Source: CAWUEZ02 sp963921355
Lineage (GTDB): Bacteria; Pseudomonadota; Alphaproteobacteria; Thalassobaculales; Thalassobaculaceae
Length of the DNA: 64,000 bases
Reading direction: 5' to 3'
NCBI GenBank assembly: GCA_963921355.3
Contig: OZ001190.1
Span: 4,588,001-4,652,000, forward strand
Positions 51,400 to 59,233 of the stretch are shown piece by piece (position 1 is the first letter of the stretch; each line of letters starts with the position of its first letter). A program made the position numbers and the translations under genes. The notes beneath the pieces are model-generated. The model was given only the letters and a program-made list of their open reading frames with translations, was not told the DNA's origin and made no database searches.

Positions 51400-51561
51400 C
51401 TGGTCAGCGACATCGAGAGCTTCTGCAACCGCACAGGCGTCTCGATCACTGAGTTCGGTCGGCGCACCGTCGGTAACGGTTCGCTGCTGACCCAGCTGAA
51501 GCGCGGTCTCGATCCCCGGCTGTCCACCGTCAACAAGATCCTGGAAGCGTTGGGAGGTTGA
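51400..51561 (+). CDS. Cro-like small HTH protein without a canonical start codon
   Basis: 53 codons from CTG 51400. VSDIESFCNRTGVSITEFGRR, then GNGSLLTQLKRGLDP and STVNKILEAL, follow the pattern of small HTH proteins in alphaproteobacterial phages (about 55-75 residues). Upstream in frame there is a TAA at 51364 and, between, no ATG, GTG or TTG; an ATC at 51385 is where a Met would be expected by family length. Transcription should begin about 51374, so initiation may be at CTG 51400 or the sequence carries a change. The next gene is 3 bases downstream, its ribosome site GGAGG inside this stop. Confidence 0.55.
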   Translation: MVSDIESFCNRTGVSITEFGRRTVGNGSLLTQLKRGLDPRLSTVNKILEALGG

Positions 51562-51564
51562 AAG

Positions 51565-51876
51565 ATGGGGCCGCGTCACGTCACCCAAGCCACACGGTTT
51601 CGCGTTTTCCGGTTCATCAAGGAGTTTCACGCAGACCACGGGCGCTGGCCGACACGAAGTGAGACGTCGGAGGATCTCGATCTGACGGATGGCGCAGCAG
51701 CGGCGCATTTACGGGCGCTGCAAGGTGCTGACGGGCTGCCACCGTTCCGCAACAGACGAACAGGGTGGGCCCACCGCTATGGAGCGGGTGGGCACGATGG
51801 GGCGGCGGTCCCTGTCGACTCAATGATGCGTTGGCGTGAAAGCCGCCGCGCGGGCGCATTGGCCCGCTTCGCATGA
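51565..51876 (+). CDS. LexA-type winged-helix-like protein
   Basis: 103 residues. FRVFRFIKEFHADHGRWPTRSE and the following HLRALQGADGLPPF resemble the N-terminal DNA-binding domain of LexA-like repressors (R-x-x-x-L-x-x-I...G-x-x-P). No peptidase domain follows. Probably a second early regulator; ATGA overlap with the RuvC-like gene. Confidence 0.55.
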   Translation: MGPRHVTQATRFRVFRFIKEFHADHGRWPTRSETSEDLDLTDGAAAAHLRALQGADGLPPFRNRRTGWAHRYGAGGHDGAAVPVDSMMRWRESRRAGALARFA

Positions 51877-52325
51877 TCCTCGCACTCGATCTCGGCACCT
51901 ACACCGGTTGGGCCGTCGGCAAGAAACGCCTGCAGGCCAGCGGCGTGCAGGTCTTCAAGAACGACCGGTTTTCCGGCGGCGGCATGCAGTTCCTCAAGTT
52001 CAAGCGTTGGCTCGACGAGCTGCACGCGATGACCGCGCTGACCGAGATCGTGTTCGAGGAAGTGCGCCGGCACAAAGGGACGACGGCTGCACACGTTTAC
52101 GGCGGGTTCCTCAGCCATCTCACCGCCTGGGGCGAAGAGAACGAAGTGCCTTACGAGAGCGTCTCAGTCGGGACGATCAAGCGGGCTTGGACCGGCAACG
52201 GCAGCGCCAGCAAAGACCTAATGATGCTGGTCTGCAAGAAGCACGGCTTCGACCCAGCAGACGACAACGAGGCCGACGCGATCGCGCTACTGCACCAGCG
52301 CATCGGCAAACTGATCCACACGTGA
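51873..52325 (+). CDS. RuvC-like Holliday junction nuclease
   Basis: 150 residues. LALDLGTYTGWAVG is the first strand of the RNase H/RuvC fold with catalytic Asp; FEEVRRHKGT supplies the middle Glu; DNEADAIALL the last acidic pair. Phage RuvC-like proteins resolve branched DNA before packaging or in recombination. Coupled to the preceding regulator by a 4-base overlap. Confidence 0.8.
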   Translation: MILALDLGTYTGWAVGKKRLQASGVQVFKNDRFSGGGMQFLKFKRWLDELHAMTALTEIVFEEVRRHKGTTAAHVYGGFLSHLTAWGEENEVPYESVSVGTIKRAWTGNGSASKDLMMLVCKKHGFDPADDNEADAIALLHQRIGKLIHT

Positions 52326-52336
52326 GGAGATTGGCG

Positions 52337-52786
52337 ATGGGACGAGAATTCGAAGAGGGGATAATGGGCGTCGTCCGCGGGGTGCCGGCGAATGACGTCA
52401 ATCTGAATTCGGTGATCGCACGTCAGGAGCGGGCAAATTCGATGGTGCGGGGGTTTCTCGGCCGGCTGTGGGCGCTTCGCGACGAGATCGAAGGGGCCAA
52501 CCCTCGCGTGGATGACGAGGGGGAACGTGGAAATTCGGGCGTCGGCGGCGCGCTTGGTACGGCTTTCGACGAGCAGACCGTGACTTTGGACCTGCTCGCT
52601 GACATGGGCGCCGTTGTCACCGAACTCGAGGTTCGGCTGCTGGGCCCGCAACCGGCACAGGCGGCCGGCCACCAACAACTCCCCATCAACAACATGCCGG
52701 TGGGTGATCTCGCCCGGGGGGTGATGGATCGGCTCACACCCGCCGAGGCCGTCGAGAAGTACCTCGCACAGCAAAGGGGCCGATGA
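52337..52786 (+). CDS. hypothetical early protein
   Basis: 149 residues from ATG 52337 (GAGGAG 9 bases upstream). Contains FLGRLWALRDEIEGANPRVDD and an Asp/Glu-rich middle; MDRLTPAEAVEKYLAQQ at the end. No family recognised. The following 123 bases (52787-52909) hold no gene but a GC-rich pairing stretch (GAACGGGC at 52814 region and GCCCGTTGGGCCCC). Confidence 0.6.
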   Translation: MGREFEEGIMGVVRGVPANDVNLNSVIARQERANSMVRGFLGRLWALRDEIEGANPRVDDEGERGNSGVGGALGTAFDEQTVTLDLLADMGAVVTELEVRLLGPQPAQAAGHQQLPINNMPVGDLARGVMDRLTPAEAVEKYLAQQRGR

Positions 52787-52909
52787 CGCCGCGAACCTGA
52801 CCAGAACGGGCCGCGCAGGGCGTCGTCTTCCTGCCCGTTGGGCCCCGTGGTGCAGCGCCGAGTGCGCGGTAGGGCTGCACGTTGATTTCGAGATGACCTG
52901 GAGTCTGAG

Positions 52910-53215
52910 ATGTTTGGATCGAACAGGCGAGAGCCGAAAGGGGACGAGCTGATCGCGCTCACTCGCAAAGAGCACGCAGCGCACGATGCCGAGATGCTCG
53001 CCGCTGCGGTGAGCGGCCTAGTCGACACGCTTCGGCGGGTGCTCGACACCAACCCCGACTTTCGACTGAAGAAACTCACCCCGGACATGGTTGAGAAAGC
53101 GGCGGGCGAGTGTATCTCGCGCTGGATCGTCACGCGCTCCCGCATCGCTGCTGGTGCGCCGGATCTGTTCGGCGAGTTGGGCAACCGAGCGCCGGTTCCG
53201 GAGTTTCTGTCATGA
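52910..53215 (+). CDS. hypothetical early protein
   Basis: 101 residues, helical (EHAAHDAEMLAAAVSGLVDTLRRVL). GATTTCGAGATGACC precedes ATG 52910 by a short distance without a strong ribosome site. No family recognised. Stop overlaps next start (ATGA). Confidence 0.6.
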   Translation: MFGSNRREPKGDELIALTRKEHAAHDAEMLAAAVSGLVDTLRRVLDTNPDFRLKKLTPDMVEKAAGECISRWIVTRSRIAAGAPDLFGELGNRAPVPEFLS

Positions 53216-53394
53216 AGGAGCGCACGTTCAAAGTGACGGTTCGTGTGCCGGACGAAACCGATCGGGACGATCTGCGGGATTACGTCGGCAGAGCTGTTCA
53301 AGTTTGGCGGGGATCGTTGCGGCCCGAAGATCCGCTGTTCGACCTAGAGTTTGTGAAGTGCGTCGAGTACCGGCGCCCGGGGGTGGCGTCATGA
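53212..53394 (+). CDS. hypothetical small protein
   Basis: 60 residues from ATG 53212 overlapping the previous stop. KVTVRVPDETDRDDLRDYVGRA looks like a small alpha-beta domain. Function unknown; stop overlaps next start (ATGA). Confidence 0.6.
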   Translation: MKERTFKVTVRVPDETDRDDLRDYVGRAVQVWRGSLRPEDPLFDLEFVKCVEYRRPGVAS

Positions 53395-53591
53395 CCGAGC
53401 GCAACGACGACGATTGCCGCGGATACGTCCCAGTGTTCCCCGGCATCCTGGTCCCGTACTGGAGCCGTGAACAGAAGCTGGCGATCATCCGTCACGAGAT
53501 TCTGGTGCATTCGATTGTGTGGGGCACGTTTGCCGTTCTCGGCTTCGGTTGGATCGGATACATCGGCGGCAAGATGGCGGGGTGGTGGTGA
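53391..53591 (+). CDS. small membrane protein
   Basis: 66 residues from ATG 53391. Soluble N-terminal half (YVPVFPGILVPYWSREQKLA) and a C-terminal hydrophobic segment WGTFAVLGFGWIGYIGGKMAG. Role unknown. One-base overlap (TGATG) with the next gene. Confidence 0.6.
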   Translation: MTERNDDDCRGYVPVFPGILVPYWSREQKLAIIRHEILVHSIVWGTFAVLGFGWIGYIGGKMAGWW

Positions 53592-54355
53592 TGAAACCGA
53601 ACCGGCGGTTCACCGACCCCGGCACCTTCGCGCCCGAACGCGTGAAAGGTCTCGCCGCCAACCACGACGCCGTCACCGAAGGGCGCACGCTGTTCTCGAC
53701 GACGGTGGTGGATCCGACCGACAGCCCACGGCTGCTGGTATCCGGCGTGAACCAGAAGAAGATCGGCGACCGGGTCACGAAGGGTCCGTGGAAGGGTATG
53801 CCGATCTTCACGCTGACGCTCGAGGAGCGCGCGACGTGCCCGAAGACCTGCCACCACTGGCGGACCTGCTACGGGAACGGCATGCCCCTCGCCCGCAGGC
53901 ACAAACACGGCGACGCGCTGATCGACGGGCTGCACGAGGAGCTGCACGAGAAGGCGAAACAGCACCCAGGCGGCTTCGTGGTGCGGCTGCATATCCTGGG
54001 CGACTTCTACTCTCGGGATTACGTCGCCGAGTGGGCCCGCTGGCTGGGCCTGATCCCGCAGCTGCACGTGTTCGGCTACACAGCCCACCTGCCGCGATCG
54101 CCGATCGGTCAGTCGATCGCCCGGCTGAACCGAGTATTTCGCGACCGGTGGGCGATCCGCTGGAGCAGTGAGACGGAAGGCTTCGCCGCCAACACGCTGT
54201 GGCACCTGGCGAGCGGCCGGGTGCCCGAAGGTGTGGTCTGCCCGGCGCAGACGCACGAAAACGTCTGCTGTGGCGCCTGCGGGCTCTGCTGGTCCCCGGA
54301 GATGCGAGACACGCCGATAGCGTTCATGGCGCACGGCAGGAAGTCGAAAGTCTGA
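53591..54355 (+). CDS. phage gp88-like (Gene 88 product family) protein
   Basis: 254 residues from ATG 53591. GMPIFTLTLEERATCPKTCHHW, then RTCYGNGMPLARR, RLHILGDFYSRDYVAEW and two Cys clusters (CPKTCHHWRTC, CPAQ..CCGACGLCW) match the gp88-like family of phage proteins, sometimes metal-binding through the Cys clusters. Its function is not known. Cys-rich composition suggests a zinc or iron-sulphur site. Confidence 0.75.
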   Translation: MKPNRRFTDPGTFAPERVKGLAANHDAVTEGRTLFSTTVVDPTDSPRLLVSGVNQKKIGDRVTKGPWKGMPIFTLTLEERATCPKTCHHWRTCYGNGMPLARRHKHGDALIDGLHEELHEKAKQHPGGFVVRLHILGDFYSRDYVAEWARWLGLIPQLHVFGYTAHLPRSPIGQSIARLNRVFRDRWAIRWSSETEGFAANTLWHLASGRVPEGVVCPAQTHENVCCGACGLCWSPEMRDTPIAFMAHGRKSKV

Positions 54356-54360
54356 CCCGA

Positions 54361-54376
54361 TTGTCGGGTTTTGCAA
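54361..54376 (+). promoter_or_regulatory. TGTCGG-type operator candidate
   Basis: TTGTCGGGTTTTGCAA, 18 bases before the start at 54394 and just after the gp88-like stop; partial right half only. Confidence 0.5.
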
Positions 54377-54393
54377 GAGAAAGGAAACGACAT

Positions 54394-54546
54394 ATGCCCA
54401 CTATCACCCTCACCGTGGAAGCGGACAGCGTCCCGGAACTCTACGCCCGCATGGAAGAGATCATGGTTGGCATGGTCTACGAGGACGGGGACCCGAACGC
54501 GGTTCGCGGACGTCCGCAGAGGTGGCCGCCCAGTCGCACATCGTGA
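54394..54546 (+). CDS. N-terminal part of a probably frameshifted recombination-associated protein
   Basis: 50 codons from ATG 54394 (AGAAAGGAAACG leader). MPTITLTVEADSVPELYARM is the start of a family of phage proteins in which this strand-helix unit is followed by a low-complexity linker and a C-terminal L-T-x-D-D-V-R-A domain. That C-terminal domain is found in the next frame (54522-55301); the joint span of 908 bases is one base short of a multiple of three. So a single-base loss between about 54480 and 54522 is likely. Confidence 0.55.
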   Translation: MPTITLTVEADSVPELYARMEEIMVGMVYEDGDPNAVRGRPQRWPPSRTS

Positions 54547-55301
54547 TTGATGGCGAGACCGTGAAGACGACTGATGGCGAAGCCCCGCCCTCCGAGACAC
54601 CCACGCCGCCCGAGAACACGGACAAGGTCCGCGGCAAGAACGCCGACAATCTGCTCGAAGACATCAAGGCTCGGTACGCCACCGATCCTCTCTGGAAGCG
54701 GGACACGCAGCTCGCTCGGTTGCCGAAGAAGCACCAGGACGCGTTCAACGTGTGGCTCGCCGAGAAGCAGAAGGCCGAGCACCCGCCGGCCGAAGCGGCG
54801 GAGTCCGAGGCGCCCGTCTTCAAGCTGTTCCAGGCGAACACGGCGCACGAGGCCGACTTCAGCGATCCGGACGAGTACATCTCGAAGCTCGAGGACATGC
54901 TCGAGAAGCAGCCCAGCGTCGATGCTGTGAACCGGTTGGCCCAGTCGAACAAGGAGTCGTTCGAGAAACTGCCGATCGAAGGCCGGGAGCGACTGCAGGC
55001 CGCGTTCAAGGTCATGATCGAGACGCTTGAGAAGACCGCTGACGCTGCGGCCGCATCAGCCGACGACTTCCCGCCGTCCGAAGACTTGTCGGCGCCGGCG
55101 CCCGAGATGAAGCTGACGCTCGACGATGTCCGGGCCGAGCTGTTGAAGGTCAATGAGAAGTTCGGCATGGACGCCGCCAAAGCGATCGTGACCGGCACCG
55201 GCGGTAAGGAGAAGATCAGCGATGTCGAGCCCGAGAAGTACGCCGCGATCAAGGCGAAGTGTGACGAGAAGCTGAAAAGCGGCGGGTCGGCGCTCGACTG
55301 A
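54522..55301 (+). CDS. recombination-associated phage protein, C-terminal part
   Basis: 259 codons if started at GTG 54522, though no separate ribosome site is convincing. Pro/Glu-rich linker, then DNLLEDIKARYATDPLWKRD, a DEYISKLEDMLEKQPSVDAV helical region and the C-terminal MKLTLDDVRAELLKVNEKFGMDAAKAIV domain. This last domain is commonly seen at the end of phage proteins encoded with SSB-like and DUF2800 proteins. Probably part of the protein begun at 54394. Stop and next start overlap (TGATG). Confidence 0.6.
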   Translation: MAAQSHIVIDGETVKTTDGEAPPSETPTPPENTDKVRGKNADNLLEDIKARYATDPLWKRDTQLARLPKKHQDAFNVWLAEKQKAEHPPAEAAESEAPVFKLFQANTAHEADFSDPDEYISKLEDMLEKQPSVDAVNRLAQSNKESFEKLPIEGRERLQAAFKVMIETLEKTADAAAASADDFPPSEDLSAPAPEMKLTLDDVRAELLKVNEKFGMDAAKAIVTGTGGKEKISDVEPEKYAAIKAKCDEKLKSGGSALD

Positions 55302-55531
55302 TGGCTGACCGGTACTTCATCCAGTTCAACACGAAGCCGCGGATCAGGAACGCGGAGACTGGGCGCTATCAGAACCCGGTCTGGCCGATGCTCTTCCACA
55401 AACGCAGCGACGCAGAGGAGTACATGCATCGTGCCGGTAGCGCGGGGGCACTGTTCCAGAACGGGACATTGCCCTGCGGTCAGCGTCTGACCTCGGCCTC
55501 CGTCGAGCTGGTTCGGAAGCGGAGGCACTGA
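55301..55531 (+). CDS. hypothetical small protein
   Basis: 76 residues, basic, alpha-beta (YFIQFNTKPRIRN, then SDAEEYMHRAGSAGALF). One-base overlaps at both ends with neighbours (TGATG). No family recognised; embedded in the recombination gene group. Confidence 0.6.
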   Translation: MADRYFIQFNTKPRIRNAETGRYQNPVWPMLFHKRSDAEEYMHRAGSAGALFQNGTLPCGQRLTSASVELVRKRRH

Positions 55532-56762
55532 TGCCGGGCCATCATGCCAAAAAGGCGCCTTCGGCGGCGCACCGGTGGATGAACTGCGCAGGTTCCCTCC
55601 GCATGTCGGAGGGGATCGCGGACACCACCAGCGAGTTCGCCGCCGAAGGCACCGCCGCGCACCATCTCGCCGAGCACTGCGGGGAAAACGGCTGGCGTGC
55701 CGACCGGTTCCTGGGCCAGTTCATCGGCTTGGACGCCGACGACAACGCCGTGGGCTTCTATCCGTCAGCCGAGCACGCGGAAGCCGCCAAGTGCCCGCGG
55801 TCGTTCGAAGTCACCGAGGAGATGGCCGAAGGCGTGCAGCTCTATCTCGACACGGTGCGCAAGGACATCAAGCCCGGCGACGAGTTCGGTTGGGAAGACC
55901 GGGTGTATCTGAATGATGAGATATACGGAACGACAGATGCGTGGCGTTACCGGCCCAGTGAGGGGCTGCTGACAGTCTACGACCTCAAGTTCGGGCGCGG
56001 CGTTGTGGTCGAAGTGCACGAGAACGAACAGGAGATCATCTGCGGCGTCGGCACCGCTCGGAAGCTCAGCAACCGCGGATCAAACGCATCGAGCTGGTGA
56101 TCGTGCAGCCCCGGGCCCACCACAAAGACGGGCCGGTGCGCCGCGCGAGCTATTCACCGATGGAGATCCTCGATTGGTGGGGTGACATCGAGAAGGCATC
56201 GGCCGAGACGGACAAACCGGACGCCCCGCTGACGGCCGGCGACTGGTGCCGCTTCTGCCCGGCCGCCGCGATCTGCGACACGCGCAAAGCGCACGCGCTG
56301 GAAGTCGCGCGCATGGAGTTCCTGGACGATCCGGTCCCGGACGTGCAGCGCTACGCACCCGCGGACCTTGCCTGGACGCTCTCAAATCTCGAGCGGCTGG
56401 AGCAGTGGTGCAAGTCGGTTCGCACCTTCGCAGAAGGTGAAGCGAACCACGGTCGCATGCCGCCCGGCTTCAAGTTCGTCAACACCCGGGCGACCCACAA
56501 ATGGCTCAACCCTGACGAAGCGCCGAAAGGTCTGCGCAAGTACGGGATGGACGAGGCCGACATCTACGCCAAGAAGCTGCTGAGCGTAGCGCAGATCGAA
56601 AAGAAGATCGGCAAAAAGAACATCAAGGACATCGGCCATCTCTACGATAAGAAGAGCGGCGGCGTTGTCTTGGTGCCAGTGGACGACCCCCGGCCAGCTA
56701 TTGCCGACGCGGCGTCCGAGTTTTCTGAAGAGAAGAAGGAAGTACCTAATGTCTTTGAATGA
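55531..56762 (+). pseudogene. DUF2800 (PD-(D/E)XK/RecB-like nuclease) protein, frameshifted
   Basis: Span of 1232 bases, one short of 1233. First frame: SAAHRWMNCAGSLRMSEG, TAAHHLAEHCGENGW, then LLTVYDLKFGRGVVVEVHENEQ, the DUF2800 nuclease core with catalytic Asp in YDLKFG. It derails at CTCAG (56065-56069); restoring one base would give K-L-Q-Q-P-R-I-K-R-I-E-L and join the second frame, which has IVQPRAHHKDGPVR, then the Cys cluster GDWCRFCPAAAICDTR. DUF2800 proteins act as phage exonucleases in recombination with an SSB. Either a real lesion or a sequencing error. Confidence 0.8.
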
Positions 56763-57384
56763 TGCGCAGAAGCTCGACTCGGGCAACATCCGGACGCCGC
56801 GCGGCAAAATCAGCTTTCCGGCGCTGATCACACCCCGGGCCAACCCGTCGAAACCCAACGATCCGCCGAAGTACCAGGTGACGTTACTGATCCCGCCGAC
56901 CGCCAACATCGAGGTCATGCAGACGGAGGCTGCTGCGGCGGCCCGGGCTAAGTGGGGCGACACGCTTCCGCCGAATCTCCGCAGTCCGTTCCTCAAGGCC
57001 GAGGAGCTTGTCGGTGAGAAGGGTCGGACCTACGGCGACGAGTTCAACGGTTGGACCGTCATTCGGCTCTGGTCGAAGATGAAGCCCGACCTGGTCGACG
57101 GCTCCGGTCAGCGGGTCGATGAAGAGCGCGAGATCTACGCTGGCCGGTGGGCCCGGATCTCGGTTCGCCCCTACGCCTACTCCAAGGACGGCAACCGCGG
57201 CGTCAGCTTCGGGCTGCAGAACGTTCAGCTGCTCGAGAACGACACCCCGATCGCCGGCGCCCGCGCCCGGGCCGAGGACGAGTTCGAGACCGTCACGCCG
57301 TCCGGTGACACCGGCTCCGCGTCGGCCGGCAGTGTGTTCGGTGACTCGGCCCCGGCGCCGGCCGGTGCCAATCCGTTCGCCTGA
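56749..57384 (+). CDS. DUF2815 single-stranded DNA-binding-like protein
   Basis: 211 residues from ATG 56749, overlapping the DUF2800 end by 14 bases. LDSGNIRTPRGKISFPALITPRANPS, PPKYQVTLLIPPTANIEVM and ISVRPYAYSKDGNRGVSFGL match DUF2815, an OB-fold SSB-like phage family that partners with DUF2800. The C-terminus is acidic and Pro/Ala-rich, ending in GANPFA, like other SSB tails. Confidence 0.8.
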   Translation: MSLNDAQKLDSGNIRTPRGKISFPALITPRANPSKPNDPPKYQVTLLIPPTANIEVMQTEAAAAARAKWGDTLPPNLRSPFLKAEELVGEKGRTYGDEFNGWTVIRLWSKMKPDLVDGSGQRVDEEREIYAGRWARISVRPYAYSKDGNRGVSFGLQNVQLLENDTPIAGARARAEDEFETVTPSGDTGSASAGSVFGDSAPAPAGANPFA

Positions 57385-57674
57385 TGTCTGAGATCGGACA
57401 TAACAGCGGTGCGGTGCCGGCGGAGAACGTCGGCGGCGTAAACGACGGCCAGCTTAAGTCCTTCATCGAGCGGATCGAACGACTCGAGGAAGAGAAACAG
57501 GCACTGATGGCCGACATTCGGGAAGTCTTCGCCGAGGCCAAGGCGCAGGGATACGACGTCAAGATTATCCGCCAGGTCCTGAAGCTGCGGCGTATGGATC
57601 GCGACGATCGATCCGAGCAACAGGCGCTGCTGGATCTGTACCTGCGGGCGATCGGCATGGACTTCCTGACGTGA
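57384..57674 (+). CDS. gapR: GapR-like (DUF2312) nucleoid protein
   Basis: 96 residues. NDGQLKSFIERIERLEEEKQALMADIREVFAEAKAQGYDVKIIRQVLKLRR is nearly the whole conserved GapR/DUF2312 core: a long coiled-coil helix and a second helix that clamp overtwisted DNA. In Caulobacter GapR marks positive supercoils ahead of polymerases and helps topoisomerases. A phage copy coupled to the SSB gene (TGATG overlap) suggests use in phage DNA replication. Confidence 0.85.
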   Translation: MSEIGHNSGAVPAENVGGVNDGQLKSFIERIERLEEEKQALMADIREVFAEAKAQGYDVKIIRQVLKLRRMDRDDRSEQQALLDLYLRAIGMDFLT

Positions 57675-57731
57675 CCAATGCCGCGGCCGGCTTGCGGTCG
57701 GCTGCGGTTTTTCCGAGAAATGGAGACCCAC

Positions 57732-57932
57732 ATGGCATTCAAGGTGATCGGCGAGGACGTGTTCTTTGAGGGCTATCGAGTAGGGTCATTGGGCCGGGTC
57801 CCGGCGACTTTGCGCGAGCAAGCGGTGCATGAGCTCGAGGTGGCCGATCTAGAGTCCAAGGCATATCGCAAGGGGTACGGCCAGGGTTGGGACGATCGTG
57901 ACGCTGGCCGTCCGTACCAGTGGGACGCCTGA
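57732..57932 (+). CDS. hypothetical small protein
   Basis: 66 residues from ATG 57732 (GGAGA 7 bases before). YRVGSLGRVPATLREQAVHEL and KAYRKGYGQGWDDRDAGRPYQ; the R-x-x-G-Y-x-x-G-W-D-D end is seen in many small phage proteins. Role unknown. Confidence 0.65.
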   Translation: MAFKVIGEDVFFEGYRVGSLGRVPATLREQAVHELEVADLESKAYRKGYGQGWDDRDAGRPYQWDA

Positions 57933-57933
57933 C

Positions 57934-58167
57934 ATGGCCCGCCGCCCGATGCTTTGCCCGGCCGACGATCCGATCCTCAAGCAGCTCACGGACCGGTGCA
58001 ACGAGCGCGGCATAACCGCGGCGCAGCTTGATCTTCTAAGCGGCGTGAGCAGCCACACGTTCCGCGAATGGCGTGAAGGCCGGGCAGATCCCACGCTGAG
58101 CCGGCTGCGCATGGTCGCGGCAATGCTCGACTACGACATCGTTCTGAAGAAGCGGAGGCGGAAGTGA
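57934..58167 (+). CDS. small XRE-type HTH protein
   Basis: 77 residues from ATG 57934. ITAAQLDLLSGVSSHTFREWREGRADPTLSRLRMVAAML is a clear helix-turn-helix of the XRE class, with a basic tail. Too short for a repressor with separate dimer domain; may be an antirepressor-side or early regulator. Coupled to the next gene (GTGA overlap). Confidence 0.75.
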   Translation: MARRPMLCPADDPILKQLTDRCNERGITAAQLDLLSGVSSHTFREWREGRADPTLSRLRMVAAMLDYDIVLKKRRRK

Positions 58168-58583
58168 GCCACGAGACGAACGCGAAGTTCGAATTCGGCG
58201 ACGCGAAGCCGGCCATCTCCGAGATTCCGGCGATCGCGCTGGTGCAGGAAGGCCAAGTGATGCGCGACGGCGCGGAGAAGTACGGGCCGTACAATTGGCG
58301 AGAGAACGGCGTCGACCTGCGCACATACTACAACGCCGCACAGCGTCATCTGCTCGCGATGTACGACGGCCAGTGGTTGGACCCGGAAAGCAGGCTGCCA
58401 CACGCCGCGCACGTGAAGGCGTGTATGTCGATCATCCTGGACGCTGCCAGCCTGGGCCAGCTCACACTGAACGGGCCAGTGCTGCCTGGCACGATCGGCG
58501 GCGCGGATCCGCTGCCCCCGACGGTGCCGGCGGACAGCGCGTGGCAACCTGAAGCCGGTCGGACTCACAAAGGGGGCGAGTGA
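58164..58583 (+). CDS. dATP/dGTP diphosphohydrolase-like (DUF5664) protein
   Basis: 139 residues from GTG 58164 with GGAGGCG upstream. GAEKYGPYNWRENGVDLRTYYNA and a following RLPHAAHVKACMSIILDA are the pattern of the phage dATP/dGTP diphosphohydrolase N-terminal family (an all-alpha NTP-pyrophosphatase relative). Such enzymes adjust dNTP pools; related ones serve base-modified phage genomes, but no partner genes for that are in the window. Confidence 0.65.
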   Translation: MSHETNAKFEFGDAKPAISEIPAIALVQEGQVMRDGAEKYGPYNWRENGVDLRTYYNAAQRHLLAMYDGQWLDPESRLPHAAHVKACMSIILDAASLGQLTLNGPVLPGTIGGADPLPPTVPADSAWQPEAGRTHKGGE

Positions 58584-58795
58584 TGCCCGTCGTTGAGATC
58601 GGAGAGACGCACGTTGTCGTTCGGGGGCATCTTCGCAAGAGCGTTCCGCTTGACGTGCTCGAAAACACCGCAGCGGTCGAGCGACTGGTGGAAGAAGCCT
58701 TCGTTCAGCAAGAGATGTTCGGCGCACACCCGGGACTAGTCGAAGCCCTCACTTGGTTCAGAAAGCCGGGTCGATTGGCGGAGGGCGAACAGTGA
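58583..58795 (+). CDS. hypothetical small protein
   Basis: 70 residues from ATG 58583 (one-base overlap with the previous stop). PVVEIGETHVVVRGHLRKSVP and ENTAAVERLVEEAFVQQ. No family recognised. Stop overlaps next GTG start. Confidence 0.6.
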   Translation: MPVVEIGETHVVVRGHLRKSVPLDVLENTAAVERLVEEAFVQQEMFGAHPGLVEALTWFRKPGRLAEGEQ

Positions 58796-58977
58796 GGTGG
58801 CGAGTCAGGCCGCCCAGGTGGAAACGGTGGTTCGCGTGGCACCCCGTCGAGATCGAGGGCGAGAGCGTTTGGCTGGAAGTGGTTGAGCGCAAATTCATCG
58901 GCAACGAACTAGGCGCAGCGTGGCTCTACCGGAACATTCGGGCGCCGGGTCCAATGGCGGAGGGTGAGGATGGTTGA
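58792..58977 (+). CDS. hypothetical small basic protein
   Basis: 61 residues from GTG 58792 (GTGA overlap). Very basic start RWRVRPPRWKRWFAWHP, then a strand-rich part (ESVWLEVVERKFIG). Unknown role; possibly nucleic-acid binding by charge. Confidence 0.55.
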   Translation: MRWRVRPPRWKRWFAWHPVEIEGESVWLEVVERKFIGNELGAAWLYRNIRAPGPMAEGEDG

Positions 58978-59233
58978 ACTGGTGCAAGTCCCCGTCGAGC
59001 CCGAGGACTGGCGAATTGAGGCAATTGCCCGGGCGCTGTGTGCCCAAAAGGGCTGCGATCCTGACACGCTTCATCAGCATTTCCCCCATGAAGATTGGCC
59101 AGAAGACAGTTTGTTCATGAATTCGCGCGGGGAGCGCTGCCCCATGCATCGGGCTTGGCGTAAGGACGAGAAGTCGGCTCGTGCTGCCTATCTTGCCGTG
59201 GTCTCGGGTCGGTTGTTGAAGGACGCAGAATGA
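58970..59233 (+). CDS. hypothetical protein
   Basis: 87 residues from ATG 58970 (or GTG 58964), with GGAGGGTGAGG just upstream. WRIEAIARALCAQKGCDPDTLHQHF and a C-terminal KSARAAYLAVVSGRLL; phage proteins with I-A-x-A-L-C start are frequent but uncharacterised. Overlaps both neighbours. Confidence 0.6.
   Translation: MVELVQVPVEPEDWRIEAIARALCAQKGCDPDTLHQHFPHEDWPEDSLFMNSRGERCPMHRAWRKDEKSARAAYLAVVSGRLLKDAE

Noticed and set aside
19369..54376. TGTCGG motif as promoters for a T7-type phage RNA polymerase
   Set aside because: No single-subunit RNA polymerase gene is in the window and several copies are not oriented toward a gene; operator use fits better, though the right part of the phage is unseen.
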